Origin: Atopobiaceae bacterium
GTDB taxonomy: Bacteria; Actinomycetota; Coriobacteriia; Coriobacteriales; Atopobiaceae
DNA length: 64,000 nucleotides
Assembly: GCA_022655215.1 (NCBI GenBank)
Contig: JALCUE010000002.1
Span: 550,386-614,385 of the forward strand
Direction of reading: 5' to 3'
This document shows, piece after piece, positions 16,864 through 26,994 of the stretch (its first letter is position 1; each line of letters begins with the position of its first letter). The translations under genes were made by a program, and so were the position numbers. Under the pieces are notes generated by a model. The model was not told the DNA's origin and did no database searches. It saw only the letters and a program-made list of their open reading frames with translations.

Positions 16864-19371
16864 ATGAGCCAACCCGTCATCGGCACGCCATGGAAGAAGC
16901 TCGACGGCCCTGTCTCGCAGGAGGAGATCGAGTGGGTGGACAAGTACTGGCGCTGTGCCAACTACCTGTCCATCGGCCAGATCTATCTGCGCTCCAACCC
17001 CCTCATGCGTTCGGATTTCACGGATGAGAAGTCCGGCAAGGTCCGCGACTTCGGCCGAGGCGACGTCAAGCGCCGTCTCGTAGGTCACTGGGGGACCACG
17101 CCCGGCATCAACTTCCTCATGGCCCACACCAACCGTCTCATCCATGACCATGGCCAGAACGCCATCTTCCTCATGGGCCCCGGCCACGGTGGACCCGCGG
17201 GCAACGCGCAGTCGCTGCTCGATGGCACCTACTCCGAGTGCTATCCCAAGATCACCGACGACGAGGAGGGGCTCACCAAGTTCTTCCGCCAGTTCTCGTA
17301 TCCCGGTGGCATCCCCTCGCACTACTCCCCTGAGACCCCCGGTTCCATCCACGAGGGCGGCGAGCTGGGCTACTCCCTGTCGCATGCCTATGGTGCCGTC
17401 ATGGACAACCCCAGCCTGCTCGCGGTCGTCGCCGTGGGCGACGGCGAGGCCGAGACGGGCCCGCTCGCCACGAGCTGGCAGTCCAACAAGCTCGTGAATC
17501 CCAAGACCGATGGCATCGTGCTGCCGATCCTGCACCTCAACGGCTACAAGATCGCCAACCCCACCATCCTCGCCCGCATCTCCGACGGCGAGCGCGACGA
17601 GTTCTTCCGTGGCATGGGCTATGAGCCCCACACCTTCGTCGCCGGCTTCGACGACGAGGACCACATCTCGATCCACCGCCGCTTCGCCCAGCTCATGGAG
17701 CAGGTGTTCGACGAGATCTGCAACATCAAGGCTCGCGCCAACGCGGGCGACACGGCCCGTCCCGCGTATCCCATGATCGTCTTCAAGACCCCCAAGGGCT
17801 GGACCTGCCCCAAGGTCATCGATGGCCACAAGACCGAGGGCTCCTGGCGCGCCCATCAGGTGCCGCTGGCGAGTGCCTGCGACACCCATGAGCACTTCCG
17901 CGTCCTGCGCGGCTGGCTGCGCTCCTATCAGCCCGTCGGCCTGTTCGACGCCGACGGTGCCATCCGTCCCGAGGTCAAGGAGTTCATGCCTGAGGGAGAC
18001 CTGCGTCTGGGCGCGAACCCCAACGCCAACGGCGGTCGCATGCTCGTCGACCTCAAGCTCCCCAACATCCATGACTACGAGATTCCCGTCGCCGACATGG
18101 GCCATGGCTACGGCGCCACCGAGGCCACGCGCATCCTGGGCTACTACACCCGCGACGTCATCGCCAGGAACCAGCACAGCTTCCGCATCTTCGGGCCCGA
18201 TGAGACGGCATCGAACCGCCTCCAGGCCGCCTATGAGGTCACCGACAAGCAGTGGGACGCTGGCTTCAACGCCGACCCCGAGTGCGACCAGCACCTCGCC
18301 GCGTCCGGCCAGGTCGTGGAGCAGCTCTCCGAGCACCAGTGCGAGGGCTTCCTCGAGGGCTACATCCTCACGGGCCGTCACGGGATCATCTCGAGCTACG
18401 AGTCGTTCGTCCACGTCATCGACTCCATGGTCAACCAGCACTGCAAGTGGCTCGAGGCCACCGTGCGCGACATCGACTGGCGCAAGCCCATCTCCGGCCT
18501 CAACATGCTGGTGACGAGCCATGTCTGGCGTCAGGACCACAACGGCTTCTCACACCAGGACCCCGGCTTCGTCGACATCCTGCTCAACAAGAGCTTCAAC
18601 AACGACCACGTCGTGAACATCTACTTCCCTGCGGACGCGAACATGCTGCTCGCCGTGGCTGAGCGCTCCTACAAGTCCACGAACTGCGTGAACGCGATCT
18701 TCGCAGGCAAGCAGCCGGCGCCCACGTTCCTCTCGATCGACGAGGCGTCCGCCGAGCTGGCCAAGGGCGCGGCGGAGTGGAAGTGGGCGAGTTCCACCGC
18801 GAAGGGCGCCGAGCCTGACGTGGTCATCGCCTGCGCCGGCGACGTCCCCACGATGGAGGCCCTCGCCGCCACCGACATGCTCACCAAGCTGGGCGTGGCC
18901 GTCCGCTTCGTGAACGTCGTCGACCTCCTCAAGATCCAGAACGCCGCCGAGAACGACGAGGCGCTCTCCGACAAGGAGTTCACGAGCCTGTTCACCAAGG
19001 ACAAGCCGGTCCTCTTCGCGTTCCACGCGTATCCCGGCTCGATCCATCGCCTCATCTTCGACCGTCCCAACCACGACAACTTCCACGTCCATGGCTACAA
19101 GGAGCAGGGCTCGACCACGACGCCCTTCGACATGCTCCGCGTGAACGACATGGACCGCTGGGCGCTCGCGGCCGACGCCCTCTCCCTGGTCGATGCCAAG
19201 AAGTGGGCCACCCAGATCGACGAGTGGACCAAGTTCCGTGACGAGGCGTTCCAGTACGCCGTCGACAACGGCGTCGACCACCCCGAGTTCACCAACTGGA
19301 TCTGGCCAGAGGCTGCCGAGACGACCGACGAGCTCGCGGCGACCAAGGTCACCGGCGGTGACAACGAGTAG
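16864..19371 (+). CDS. xfp: xylulose-5-phosphate/fructose-6-phosphate phosphoketolase
   Basis: A thiamine-diphosphate enzyme that splits xylulose-5-phosphate (and probably fructose-6-phosphate) with phosphate into acetyl-phosphate and glyceraldehyde-3-phosphate (or erythrose-4-phosphate). The 835-residue protein shows the family start [23 protein letters not shown], the HWGTTPG loop, GPGHGGPA, the TPP-binding [15 protein letters not shown] (about 189-203) and the C-terminal [17 protein letters not shown]. Length and motifs match bifidobacterial Xfp. The ATG at 16864 follows AGAAGGAGAGAG, and the protein begins there as its homologues do. It would receive the xylulose-5-phosphate made by the arabinose operon and yield ATP through acetate kinase, which is not in this window. 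Confidence 0.97.
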   Translation: MSQPVIGTPWKKLDGPVSQEEIEWVDKYWRCANYLSIGQIYLRSNPLMRSDFTDEKSGKVRDFGRGDVKRRLVGHWGTTPGINFLMAHTNRLIHDHGQNAIFLMGPGHGGPAGNAQSLLDGTYSECYPKITDDEEGLTKFFRQFSYPGGIPSHYSPETPGSIHEGGELGYSLSHAYGAVMDNPSLLAVVAVGDGEAETGPLATSWQSNKLVNPKTDGIVLPILHLNGYKIANPTILARISDGERDEFFRGMGYEPHTFVAGFDDEDHISIHRRFAQLMEQVFDEICNIKARANAGDTARPAYPMIVFKTPKGWTCPKVIDGHKTEGSWRAHQVPLASACDTHEHFRVLRGWLRSYQPVGLFDADGAIRPEVKEFMPEGDLRLGANPNANGGRMLVDLKLPNIHDYEIPVADMGHGYGATEATRILGYYTRDVIARNQHSFRIFGPDETASNRLQAAYEVTDKQWDAGFNADPECDQHLAASGQVVEQLSEHQCEGFLEGYILTGRHGIISSYESFVHVIDSMVNQHCKWLEATVRDIDWRKPISGLNMLVTSHVWRQDHNGFSHQDPGFVDILLNKSFNNDHVVNIYFPADANMLLAVAERSYKSTNCVNAIFAGKQPAPTFLSIDEASAELAKGAAEWKWASSTAKGAEPDVVIACAGDVPTMEALAATDMLTKLGVAVRFVNVVDLLKIQNAAENDEALSDKEFTSLFTKDKPVLFAFHAYPGSIHRLIFDRPNHDNFHVHGYKEQGSTTTPFDMLRVNDMDRWALAADALSLVDAKKWATQIDEWTKFRDEAFQYAVDNGVDHPEFTNWIWPEAAETTDELAATKVTGGDNE

Positions 19372-19408
19372 GGATGTGACCCGGCCTCGGCCGGTGACAT
19401 GACCTGTC

Positions 19409-19449
19409 CAGGCAGGGCCTCGCGGAACCATCCCGTGAGGCCCTGCCTG
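19409..19449 (+). terminator. strong terminator after phosphoketolase
   Basis: A 17-bp stem (19409-19425 with 19433-19449, one G-U pair) with a 7-base loop, 37 bases after the stop codon. The tail CTGATGG is not U-rich, as for most terminators in this window. Confidence 0.8.
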
Positions 19450-19529
19450 CTGATGGTCCGCCTCGAGGGTCCATGGAGAACGTCTGCGAAACGCATGTGA
19501 GTGAATACTATTTCCCATGTTGTGCAATA

Positions 19530-19546
19530 CTTCTCACGTTGAGAAG
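19530..19546. promoter_or_regulatory. palindromic operator candidate for the TetR-type gene
   Basis: CTTCTCACGTTGAGAAG has perfect 7-bp arms around CGT and lies 49 bases before the TetR-type start codon. TetR proteins commonly bind such a site over their own promoter. The upstream segment also contains GAATACTAT and CAATACT, possible -10 boxes. Confidence 0.5.
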
Positions 19547-19595
19547 GACGCGCGGCCGTGACCGCGCGCCCGTTCCGACCGTCGAGAGGACGTGA

Positions 19596-20300
19596 ATGCC
19601 TGAAAGCACCTGCGTCACCCGCATGGACCCACGTACCGCCCGCTCCCGCCGCCTCATGCGCGACGCGCTCGCGAGCGAGGTCGAGGCAACCGGCGACCTG
19701 GCAAGGGTCACGGTGGGCTCCATCACCGATCGCGCCGGCCTGACGCGTCGCACCTTCTACTCCCATTACCACGACATCGCCGACCTCGTCTCCCAGACGG
19801 AGGACGACGTCCTGCGCGACCTGCGTGGCCTGGTGGCGGATGTCGCATCGGTGCGGCTCGAGGACCTCTACGAGACGATCGACGAGCTCGAGCCCTGCCC
19901 CGGTTCCGTCGAGCTTCTCGAGTACTTCAAGGCGAACGGCCACGTGCTCACGGCCCTCCTCGGACAGGGCGGCGACCCGGCGTTCGTCGAGAAGATCAAG
20001 GTCATGGTCCACGAGGTCGTGGCCGGCCGCGCCCTCGACGGCATCGATGCCAGGGCCCTTGGCGCCTTCTTCGACTACTACCTCACCTTCGCCATATCGG
20101 CCGAGGTGGGCGTTCTGCTGAGGTGGCTCGCCGGGGGGATGCGCGAGGGCGTCGATGTCATGGCACGCATCATGACGCTCCTGATGTTCGTCCGTCCCGG
20201 TGACCTGTACGACAACACAATGGACTTCAACATCCCGGCATACGGCCTTGCGGTGATGCAGAGACTCATCAACACGGAGGAAGACAGCGATGACGAATAA
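19596..20300 (+). CDS. TetR/AcrR-family transcriptional regulator
   Basis: A 234-residue regulator. The N-terminal helix-turn-helix (about residues 16-62) ends in VTVGSITDRAGLTRRTFYSHYHDIADLV, the form seen in TetR proteins of the DhaS-like group. The remaining all-helical part would bind the ligand and dimerise. The gene overlaps the start of the giant dehydratase activase gene by 11 bases, so the two are cotranscribed and it probably controls that enzyme. The ligand is unknown; an acyl-CoA or hydroxy acid would fit the partner. The ATG at 19596 follows GAGAGGACG. Confidence 0.88.
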   Translation: MPESTCVTRMDPRTARSRRLMRDALASEVEATGDLARVTVGSITDRAGLTRRTFYSHYHDIADLVSQTEDDVLRDLRGLVADVASVRLEDLYETIDELEPCPGSVELLEYFKANGHVLTALLGQGGDPAFVEKIKVMVHEVVAGRALDGIDARALGAFFDYYLTFAISAEVGVLLRWLAGGMREGVDVMARIMTLLMFVRPGDLYDNTMDFNIPAYGLAVMQRLINTEEDSDDE

Positions 20301-23300
20301 CCCCGAGTCCTCGAACAAGGCGCAGGCGGCGGCCAGGCACGCGTTCCCACTCGTCGCCGACGGCGCGGAGCTCAAGCCGGCCTCGAAGACGGACTTCTCG
20401 CATGCCGAGCTCCGTCTGGGCATAGACGTGGGCTCCACCACGGTGAAGCTCGCCGTCATCGACGACGAGGCCCACCTGCTGTATGCCAACTACCAGCGAC
20501 ATCACACGGACATCCGCGCGACCGCCAAGGAGCTCTTCTCCCGTGCGCAGGCCGTGCTGGGGGACACCCCCATGCGCGTGTCCATCACAGGGTCGGGCGG
20601 CCTGCTCCTTTCGCAATGGCTCGGGCTCGAGTTCGTCCAGGAGGTCATCGCCTCCAAGCGCGCCGTCGAGGCCCTCATCCCCCAGACCGACGTGGCCATC
20701 GAGCTGGGCGGCGAGGACGCCAAGATCATCTACTTCCAGGGTGGCATCGAGCAGCGCATGAACGGCACGTGCGCGGGCGGCACGGGGGCCTTCATCGATC
20801 AGATGGCGAGCCTTCTGCACACCGACGCGGGCGGTCTCAACGAGCTCGCGAAGTCCGCCGAGCACATCTATCCCATCGCGAGCCGTTGCGGCGTGTTCGC
20901 GAAGTCTGACGTTCAGCCCCTGCTCAACGAGGGCGCGGCGCCGGCCGACGTGGCGGCCTCGATCTTCCAGTCCGTCGCGAACCAGACGGTGTCGGGTCTG
21001 GCGTGCGGGCATCCCATCCGCGGCCATGTCGCCTTCCTGGGCGGCCCGCTCCAGTACCTCTCCGAGCTGAGGAAGCGCTTCTACGTCACGCTCGACCTCG
21101 ACGAGGAGCACCGCATCGTCCCCGAGAACGCCCACCTGTTCGTGGCCGAGGGCGCGGCTCTGGCCGGCGAGACCACGGGCAAGGTCACCTTCGACGACGT
21201 CATCGCCGCCCTCGACAACCTGGGCGACACCCAGGGCTCCGAGGTCCAGCGACTCGATCCGCTCTTCGCCGACCAGGCGGCGCTCGACGAGTTCCATGCC
21301 CGCCATGACGCGCAGGTCGTGCCCAAGGGCACGCTCGACGGATACCAGGGTCGCGTCTTCATCGGCATCGATGCCGGTTCCACCACCATGAAGGCCGCGA
21401 TGGTGGGGGAGGAAGGCCAGCTGCTGCACACGTGGTACGGCAACAACAACGGCGACGTCCTCGGCACCGCCCGCATCATCATGGATGACTTCTACGACCA
21501 CATCCCCGAGGGCTGCACCATCGGTCACGTCACCACCACCGGCTACGGCGAGGCCCTCCTCATCGAGGCGCTCAGGGCCGACTCCGGCGAGATCGAGACG
21601 GTCGCGCACCTCCGCGGCGCCAAGGCCTTCATCCCCGACGTCGAGTTCATCCTCGACATCGGCGGCCAGGACATGAAATGCCTGCGCGTCAAGGACGGCG
21701 TCATCGAGCACATCATGCTGAACGAGGCATGCTCGAGCGGCTGCGGCAGCTTCATCGAGAGCTTCGCCGATTCCATGGGCATGAGCGTCGAGGACTTCGC
21801 GGCTGCCGCCGTCGCGGCGGAGCACCCCGTCGACCTGGGAAGCCGCTGCACCGTCTTCATGAACTCGCGCGTCAAGCAGGCCCAGAAGGAGGGCGCGACG
21901 GTGGGCGACATCGCCGCTGGACTGTCCTACTCGGTCATCAAGAACGCCCTCTTCAAGGTCATCAAGCTGCGCGATCCCGACGAGATCGGCAAGCACGTCG
22001 TGGTCCAGGGCGGCACGTTCATGAGTGACGCGACGCTCCGCGCCTTCGAGCTGCTCACCGGCCGCGAGACGATCCGTCCCGACATCGCCGGATGCATGGG
22101 CGCCTACGGGGCGGCCCTTCTCGCCCGTGACCGCGCAAGCGAGCTCACCGGCTCCACGGTCCTCTCGCGCGAGGCTATCGACAACCTGCAGGTCAAGCAC
22201 ATGAACGTCCACTGCGGCCGCTGCTCGAACAACTGCCTGCTCACGGTGAACGACTTCGGTGACGGTCACAAGTTCATCACCGGCAACCGCTGCGAGAAGG
22301 GTGCTGGTCACAAGAGGTCGAAGACGCAGGCCCCCAACCTGTTCGAGTTCAAGAACAAGCTGCTGTTCGACCGTCCCGTGCTCGACGCGGACACGGCCCC
22401 CCGCGGCACCGTGGGCATCCCCCGTGCGCTCAACATGTACGAGAACTATCCCTTCTGGCACGCGTTCTTCACCAAGCTGGGCTTCTCGGTGGTCCTCTCC
22501 GACCAGTCCACCAAGGCGACCTACGAGGCCGGCATCGAGTCGATGCCGTCGGAGTCCGTGTGCTATCCGGCCAAGCTCTCCCACGGCCACATCATGAACC
22601 TCCTGGACAAGGACCCGGACTTCATCTGGATGCCCTGCATCCGCTGGGAGCGCAAGGAGGACGACACCGCCACCAACCACTACAACTGCCCGATCGTCAT
22701 GAGCTATCCGCAGGCCCTGGGCCTCAACGTCGACGGCCTGGCCGCCTCGGACGTGGAGTACCTCGCCCCGTTCGTCCCCTATGACGACAAGCGCGAGCTC
22801 AAGCATCGGCTCTATGACCTCATCGCCGTACAGCGCGTCTCGGACGCCGCCGACGGCCATGGTCGCGTCAAGGGTCCCCGAATCACCCGTGCCGAGGTCG
22901 ACGCCGCCGTCAACGAGGCCTACGACGCGGACGAGGGGTTCAAGGACGAGATGCGTCGCAAGGGGGACGAGACCCTCGAGTGGATCGAGTCGCACGACGG
23001 CCACGGCATCGTGCTCGCCGGTCGCCCCTACCATAACGACCCCGAGATCAACCATGCCATTCCCGAGCTCGTGAACTCGTTCGGGTTCGCCGTGCTCACG
23101 GAGGACTCCATCGCCCACAAGGTGAGGCCCGAGCGACCGATCCGCGTGGTCGACCAGTGGATGTACCACTCCCGCCTCTATCGCGCCGCGCGCTTCGTCG
23201 CGATGAGGAACGACCTCGACATGATCCAGCTCAACAGCTTCGGCTGTGGTCTGGACGCCCTCACCACCGATGAGGTGCAGGAGATCCTCGAGGCCGCGGG

Positions 23301-24837
23301 CAAGATCTACACCGTCCTCAAGATCGACGAGGTCTCCAACCTCGGAGCGGCGCGCATCCGCATCCGCTCGCTCATGGCGGCCCTCTCCGAGCAGCGCGAG
23401 ACGCTCCTCTCCGACGCCCGTGCCGGCAAGGTCCATGAGGCCGCGCCCGTCGACTGCCACATGGCCGACGGCACACTGGAGCACGTCCGCAACACCGACC
23501 TCTCGAACCGCGCGCCGGTCTATCGCGAGAGCGCGAGCGCGGCGTTCAAGAAGGTCCGCTACACCAAGGAGATGCAGGACGCGGGCTGGACGATCCTCTG
23601 TCCCCAGATGAGCCCCATCCACTTCGACCTCGTGAAGGAGATCCTCAAGGCCTACGGCTTCAACATCGAGCTCCTCCCGTCCGTGGACCATGGCGCGGTC
23701 GAGGCCGGTCTCAAGTACGTGAACAACGACATCTGCTACCCGTCGATCCTCACAGTGGGCCAGATCATGGAGGCCATCGAGAGCGGTCGCTACGACCTCT
23801 CCCACACGGCCGTCCTCATCTCCCAGACCGGTGGCGGCTGCCGTGCGACGAACTACATCGCCCTCATCAGGAAGGCCCTGCGCGACTCGGGCCATCCCGA
23901 CGTGCCGGTCATCTCGCTCAACATGGCCTCCGGCCTGGACGAGGAGAACCCCGGGTTCGACATCATGAAGCCCGGCATGCTCATCCGCGCCGCATATGCG
24001 CTGCTCTACGGTGACCTCATGATGCAGATGCTCTACCGCACCCGACCCTACGAGTCGGAGACGGGATCGGCCGACAGGCTGTTCGACGAGTACATGGGCT
24101 ATGGCAAGGCGCTCCTGCCCACGGCCGGCAAGAAGGCCTTCTACGAGCTGTGCCAGCAGGCGGTGAACGCATTCGACGAGCTCGAGCTCACGAACGACCG
24201 CTCCAAGCCGCGCGTGGGCGTCGTCGGCGAGATCCTGGTCAAGTTCCACCCCACCGCTAACAACGAGGTCGTCAAGGTCATCGAGCGCGAGGGCTGCGAG
24301 GCCAACGTCCCCGGCCTGGTGGACTTCTTCCTCTTCGGCCTCACGAGCCCCATCAACATGAAGGACGAGATCGGAAGCAAGGCCACGAGTCGCGCCACGC
24401 ACATGGCCGGCATCCGCCTCATCGACGGCCTGCGTGCCCCCATCAACGACATGCTCGAGGCCAGCAAGCGCTTCGAGCCGTATCCCCAGGTTTTCGAGCT
24501 GGGCGAGAAGGCCAAGCAGATCCTCTCCCTATGCAACACGATGGGCGAGGGCTGGCTGCTCACCGCGGAGATGGTCGACCTCATCGAGTGCGGCACCCCG
24601 AACATCATCTGCTGCTCGCCGTTCGCGTGCCTGCCGAACCACGTCGTGGGCAAGTCCGTCATCAAGCGGCTCCGCCAGATGCACCCCGAGTCGAACATCG
24701 TCGCCGTCGACTACGACCCCGGTGCCTCGGAGGTCAACCAGCTCAACCGCATCAAGCTCATGATCAGCGTGGCGAAGGAGAACTTCCGCAACGGTCGCGA
24801 CGCCGACGGAACGCATCCCGGGCAGGCCGAGGGCTGA
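20290..24837 (+). CDS. giant 2-hydroxyacyl-CoA dehydratase activase/reductase fusion protein
   Basis: A 1515-residue protein of the BcrA/BadF/HgdC class. Two ASKHA ATPase/activase domains follow each other: the first from about residue 40 (LGIDVGSTTVKLAV, NGTCAGGTGAF, SRCGVFAKSD) and the second from about 355 (FIGIDAGSTTMKAAM, NEACSSGCGSFIE, SRCTVFMNSR). Each keeps the two Cys positions that ligate the shared [4Fe-4S] cluster. A Cys-rich segment follows at about 640-670 (CGRCSNNC and NRCEKG), then a DUF2229-type region and HgdB-like segments (YHNDPEINHAI near 917; NNDICYPSILTVGQIME near 1143; GGGCRATNYI). These proteins drive low-potential electron transfer with ATP. Here activase and acceptor-like parts are in one chain, with no separate dehydratase nearby, so the substrate is unknown. 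Confidence 0.85.
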   Translation: MTNNPESSNKAQAAARHAFPLVADGAELKPASKTDFSHAELRLGIDVGSTTVKLAVIDDEAHLLYANYQRHHTDIRATAKELFSRAQAVLGDTPMRVSITGSGGLLLSQWLGLEFVQEVIASKRAVEALIPQTDVAIELGGEDAKIIYFQGGIEQRMNGTCAGGTGAFIDQMASLLHTDAGGLNELAKSAEHIYPIASRCGVFAKSDVQPLLNEGAAPADVAASIFQSVANQTVSGLACGHPIRGHVAFLGGPLQYLSELRKRFYVTLDLDEEHRIVPENAHLFVAEGAALAGETTGKVTFDDVIAALDNLGDTQGSEVQRLDPLFADQAALDEFHARHDAQVVPKGTLDGYQGRVFIGIDAGSTTMKAAMVGEEGQLLHTWYGNNNGDVLGTARIIMDDFYDHIPEGCTIGHVTTTGYGEALLIEALRADSGEIETVAHLRGAKAFIPDVEFILDIGGQDMKCLRVKDGVIEHIMLNEACSSGCGSFIESFADSMGMSVEDFAAAAVAAEHPVDLGSRCTVFMNSRVKQAQKEGATVGDIAAGLSYSVIKNALFKVIKLRDPDEIGKHVVVQGGTFMSDATLRAFELLTGRETIRPDIAGCMGAYGAALLARDRASELTGSTVLSREAIDNLQVKHMNVHCGRCSNNCLLTVNDFGDGHKFITGNRCEKGAGHKRSKTQAPNLFEFKNKLLFDRPVLDADTAPRGTVGIPRALNMYENYPFWHAFFTKLGFSVVLSDQSTKATYEAGIESMPSESVCYPAKLSHGHIMNLLDKDPDFIWMPCIRWERKEDDTATNHYNCPIVMSYPQALGLNVDGLAASDVEYLAPFVPYDDKRELKHRLYDLIAVQRVSDAADGHGRVKGPRITRAEVDAAVNEAYDADEGFKDEMRRKGDETLEWIESHDGHGIVLAGRPYHNDPEINHAIPELVNSFGFAVLTEDSIAHKVRPERPIRVVDQWMYHSRLYRAARFVAMRNDLDMIQLNSFGCGLDALTTDEVQEILEAAGKIYTVLKIDEVSNLGAARIRIRSLMAALSEQRETLLSDARAGKVHEAAPVDCHMADGTLEHVRNTDLSNRAPVYRESASAAFKKVRYTKEMQDAGWTILCPQMSPIHFDLVKEILKAYGFNIELLPSVDHGAVEAGLKYVNNDICYPSILTVGQIMEAIESGRYDLSHTAVLISQTGGGCRATNYIALIRKALRDSGHPDVPVISLNMASGLDEENPGFDIMKPGMLIRAAYALLYGDLMMQMLYRTRPYESETGSADRLFDEYMGYGKALLPTAGKKAFYELCQQAVNAFDELELTNDRSKPRVGVVGEILVKFHPTANNEVVKVIEREGCEANVPGLVDFFLFGLTSPINMKDEIGSKATSRATHMAGIRLIDGLRAPINDMLEASKRFEPYPQVFELGEKAKQILSLCNTMGEGWLLTAEMVDLIECGTPNIICCSPFACLPNHVVGKSVIKRLRQMHPESNIVAVDYDPGASEVNQLNRIKLMISVAKENFRNGRDADGTHPGQAEG

Positions 24838-24845
24838 CGCGGGTC

Positions 24846-24851
24846 TAGACT
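24846..24851 (+). promoter_or_regulatory. candidate -10 box TAGACT upstream of pepT
   Basis: TAGACT preceded by GGTC, 54 bases before the pepT start and 9 bases after the preceding stop. The motif matches the boxes at 2118 and 41079. No clear -35 is visible. Confidence 0.4.
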
Positions 24852-24904
24852 TGGCTGGGAAGGTCGGACGAGACGACCGCGCGTGCGGTCGAGAAGGAGC
24901 ACAC

Positions 24905-26152
24905 ATGAGTGACGTCCTCGAGAGGTTCATGCGCTATGTCCAGGTCGACTCCCAGTCCGACCCCGCCAACGAGGCCGTGACCCCGTCGACCCCCGGTCAG
25001 CATGACATGGCGGCCCTGCTCGCCCATGAGCTCGCCGACCTCGGTGCCGAGGACGTGCGCGTCGACGAGCACGCCTATGTCACGGCCACGATCCCCGCGA
25101 GCGAGGGTGCAGAGGACCTTCCCGCACTCGGCCTCTGCGCCCACATCGACTCCTCGTTCGACGCACCGGCGGCGGGTGTGCGTCCGCACGTCGTCCACTA
25201 CGAGGGCGGTCCCCTCGTCATGGGAGTGGTCGACGGCCATGAGGTCTCCTGTGACCCCGAGGAGGTCGGCGACCTCGCGGGCTTCGAGGGCCAGGACATC
25301 GTCGTCTCCGATGGCTCCACCCTCCTCTCGGCGGATGACAAGGCCGGCGTGGCCGAGATAGTGGCCCTTTCGGCCCGTCTCATGGCCGACCCGTCCCTGC
25401 CCCGTCCCGCGCTCCGGATCGCCTTCGTCCCCGACGAGGAGATCGGCCACGGCGCCAGCCTCCTGGACGTGAAGGCGTTCGGCGCACCCTGGTGCTACAC
25501 CGTGGACGGCGAGCCTCTGGGCGAGTACAACTACGAGTGCTTCTCCGCCTCCCAGGCCGACGTCCACGTGACGGGCACCGTCGTCCATCCGGGCTCGGCC
25601 AAGGACATCATGGTCAACGCGCTCACGGTCCTGCGTGAGTTCGACGAGCTCCTCCCCGCCGACCAGCGTCCCGAGCATACCTGCGGGTACGAGGGCTACT
25701 ACCATCGTCTCTCGGTCGAGGGCACCCCCGCCGAGGCCCATGCCGGCTACATCGTCCGCGACTTCGACTCGGAGGCCTTCGCGGCTCGCGAGCGCACCCT
25801 CGCCGACGTCGCCGCCTTCCTGAACGCCCGCTATGAGCCCAAGGCCCACGTGGAGGTCAGCATCCGCGAGGAGTATCGCAACATGGCCGAGCAGTTCGGT
25901 GACTGCCGGTTCCTCATCGACAACGTCGTCGAGGCGAACCGCATGGCCGGGCTCGATCCCGAGGCGACCGCCATCCGCGGCGGCACCGACGGCGCCCAGC
26001 TCACCTTCCGCGGCCTGCCGTGCCCCAACATCGCCACCGGCGCGTACAACGCACACAGCGTGCGCGAGTTCGTCCCCGTGGCGAGCCTCGAGAAGACCGT
26101 CGACGTCCTCGAGAACCTCGTCTCGCTCTTCTCCGTCCCCCAGACCGCCTAG
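24905..26152 (+). CDS. pepT: peptidase T (tripeptide aminopeptidase)
   Basis: A 415-residue M20B metallopeptidase that removes the N-terminal residue from tripeptides in the cytoplasm. The two-zinc site is visible: His80 and Asp82 in LCAHIDSSFD, Asp144 in LSADDKAG, the base/ligand pair Glu178-Glu179 in VPDEEIGHG, Asp201 in YTVDGEPLG and a late His in YNAHSVREF. Length fits E. coli PepT (408). The ATG at 24905 follows GAGAAGGAG and matches the family start; an in-frame ATG at 24851 would add an unrelated leader. It is a single-gene unit with its own promoter candidate. Confidence 0.95.
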   Translation: MSDVLERFMRYVQVDSQSDPANEAVTPSTPGQHDMAALLAHELADLGAEDVRVDEHAYVTATIPASEGAEDLPALGLCAHIDSSFDAPAAGVRPHVVHYEGGPLVMGVVDGHEVSCDPEEVGDLAGFEGQDIVVSDGSTLLSADDKAGVAEIVALSARLMADPSLPRPALRIAFVPDEEIGHGASLLDVKAFGAPWCYTVDGEPLGEYNYECFSASQADVHVTGTVVHPGSAKDIMVNALTVLREFDELLPADQRPEHTCGYEGYYHRLSVEGTPAEAHAGYIVRDFDSEAFAARERTLADVAAFLNARYEPKAHVEVSIREEYRNMAEQFGDCRFLIDNVVEANRMAGLDPEATAIRGGTDGAQLTFRGLPCPNIATGAYNAHSVREFVPVASLEKTVDVLENLVSLFSVPQTA

Positions 26153-26278
26153 CCCGAACCCGCCCCCGCGCACCGCATCGTTTGCCCCGTACGCGCATTA
26201 GCCACCCCGCCGCGGAGGAATCCCAGCTACGGTTGGGTGGCGAATCGAAGGCGACCGACCGATGCGAGGGAGGGGACG

Positions 26279-26824
26279 ATGATGGCCATCTACGTGCTCG
26301 TGACCCTTCTCGTCGTCCTGCCCCTCCTGGGGGTCGGCTGCGAGTGGGTCGGGTCAGGCGACATCCTCGAGCGACACCACAAGCACCACGGCACCTACAT
26401 CGTGCCGCATTCCTACACGCGCTTCCTCGTCGTGTGGATGGCCGTCGTCTCGCTGGCGGGCCTGGCCGCCGCATGGCTCATGTCCGAGCATGTCATCCCC
26501 GGCGACGTCACCGGGGCCCTGACGGTGTTCCTCGCCCTCGAGCTGGCCCTCTCCCTGGAGTGGGGCCTCATGAGGCGCTACAAGGTCATCACCTATGACG
26601 ACCGCCTCCGCCTCACCCCGCACGTCGGGCCCTCCACCGACATCCCCTATGCGAGCATCACGCGCATGTCGTGGACGAAGGTAGGCGTCTCGGGGTTCCC
26701 GAACCTGCAGGTGGAATACGGGGACGGTCATATCCGCATGCTCTCGGGAATGCTCGACCTCAACCAGATCATCTCGGTCACCGGGCGCGACGACGCAATC
26801 GATGACGGGGCGGGACGATCCTGA
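26279..26824 (+). CDS. small membrane protein with PH-like C-terminal domain
   Basis: A 181-residue protein of no named family that I can assign. It has three hydrophobic segments (about residues 2-21, 45-64 and 72-93) followed by a soluble C-terminal domain (about 100-170) with the alternating strand pattern of bacterial PH-like domains: YDDRLRLTPHVGPSTDIPYASITRM and LQVEYGDGHIRMLSG. Such domains usually sit on the cytoplasmic face. ATG 26279 and ATG 26282 both follow GAGGGAGGGG; the first is used. The frame also opens at a GTG at 26237 without a good binding site. Function is unknown. Confidence 0.7.
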   Translation: MMAIYVLVTLLVVLPLLGVGCEWVGSGDILERHHKHHGTYIVPHSYTRFLVVWMAVVSLAGLAAAWLMSEHVIPGDVTGALTVFLALELALSLEWGLMRRYKVITYDDRLRLTPHVGPSTDIPYASITRMSWTKVGVSGFPNLQVEYGDGHIRMLSGMLDLNQIISVTGRDDAIDDGAGRS

Positions 26825-26994
26825 CGACCCCTCTCGTCGCATGGCGCATACCGTTCGCGGGCGATTGGCTGTTCCATTCTCCCTTTCTTGTCGTACACTT
26901 GTACAGGAAGAAATGAACAAGCTCTGGCCGACAAGGGCCGGGGGCGCCCACCGAGGGAACCCGCGGCGGCGCGACAGGAGAGAGAGGACCTCCC

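Noticed and set aside
19436-19600. Further weak inverted repeats around GTGAG and CTCAC upstream of the TetR gene
   Set aside because: Only partial matches could be aligned; only the perfect 7-bp repeat at 19530-19546 was kept.
20269-24402. A 1377-codon open frame on the minus strand
   Set aside because: It is exactly antisense to the activase fusion gene, is dominated by Leu, Val, Gly, Asp, Glu, Arg and His in low-complexity patterns, and matches no family. Such shadows are expected at this GC content.
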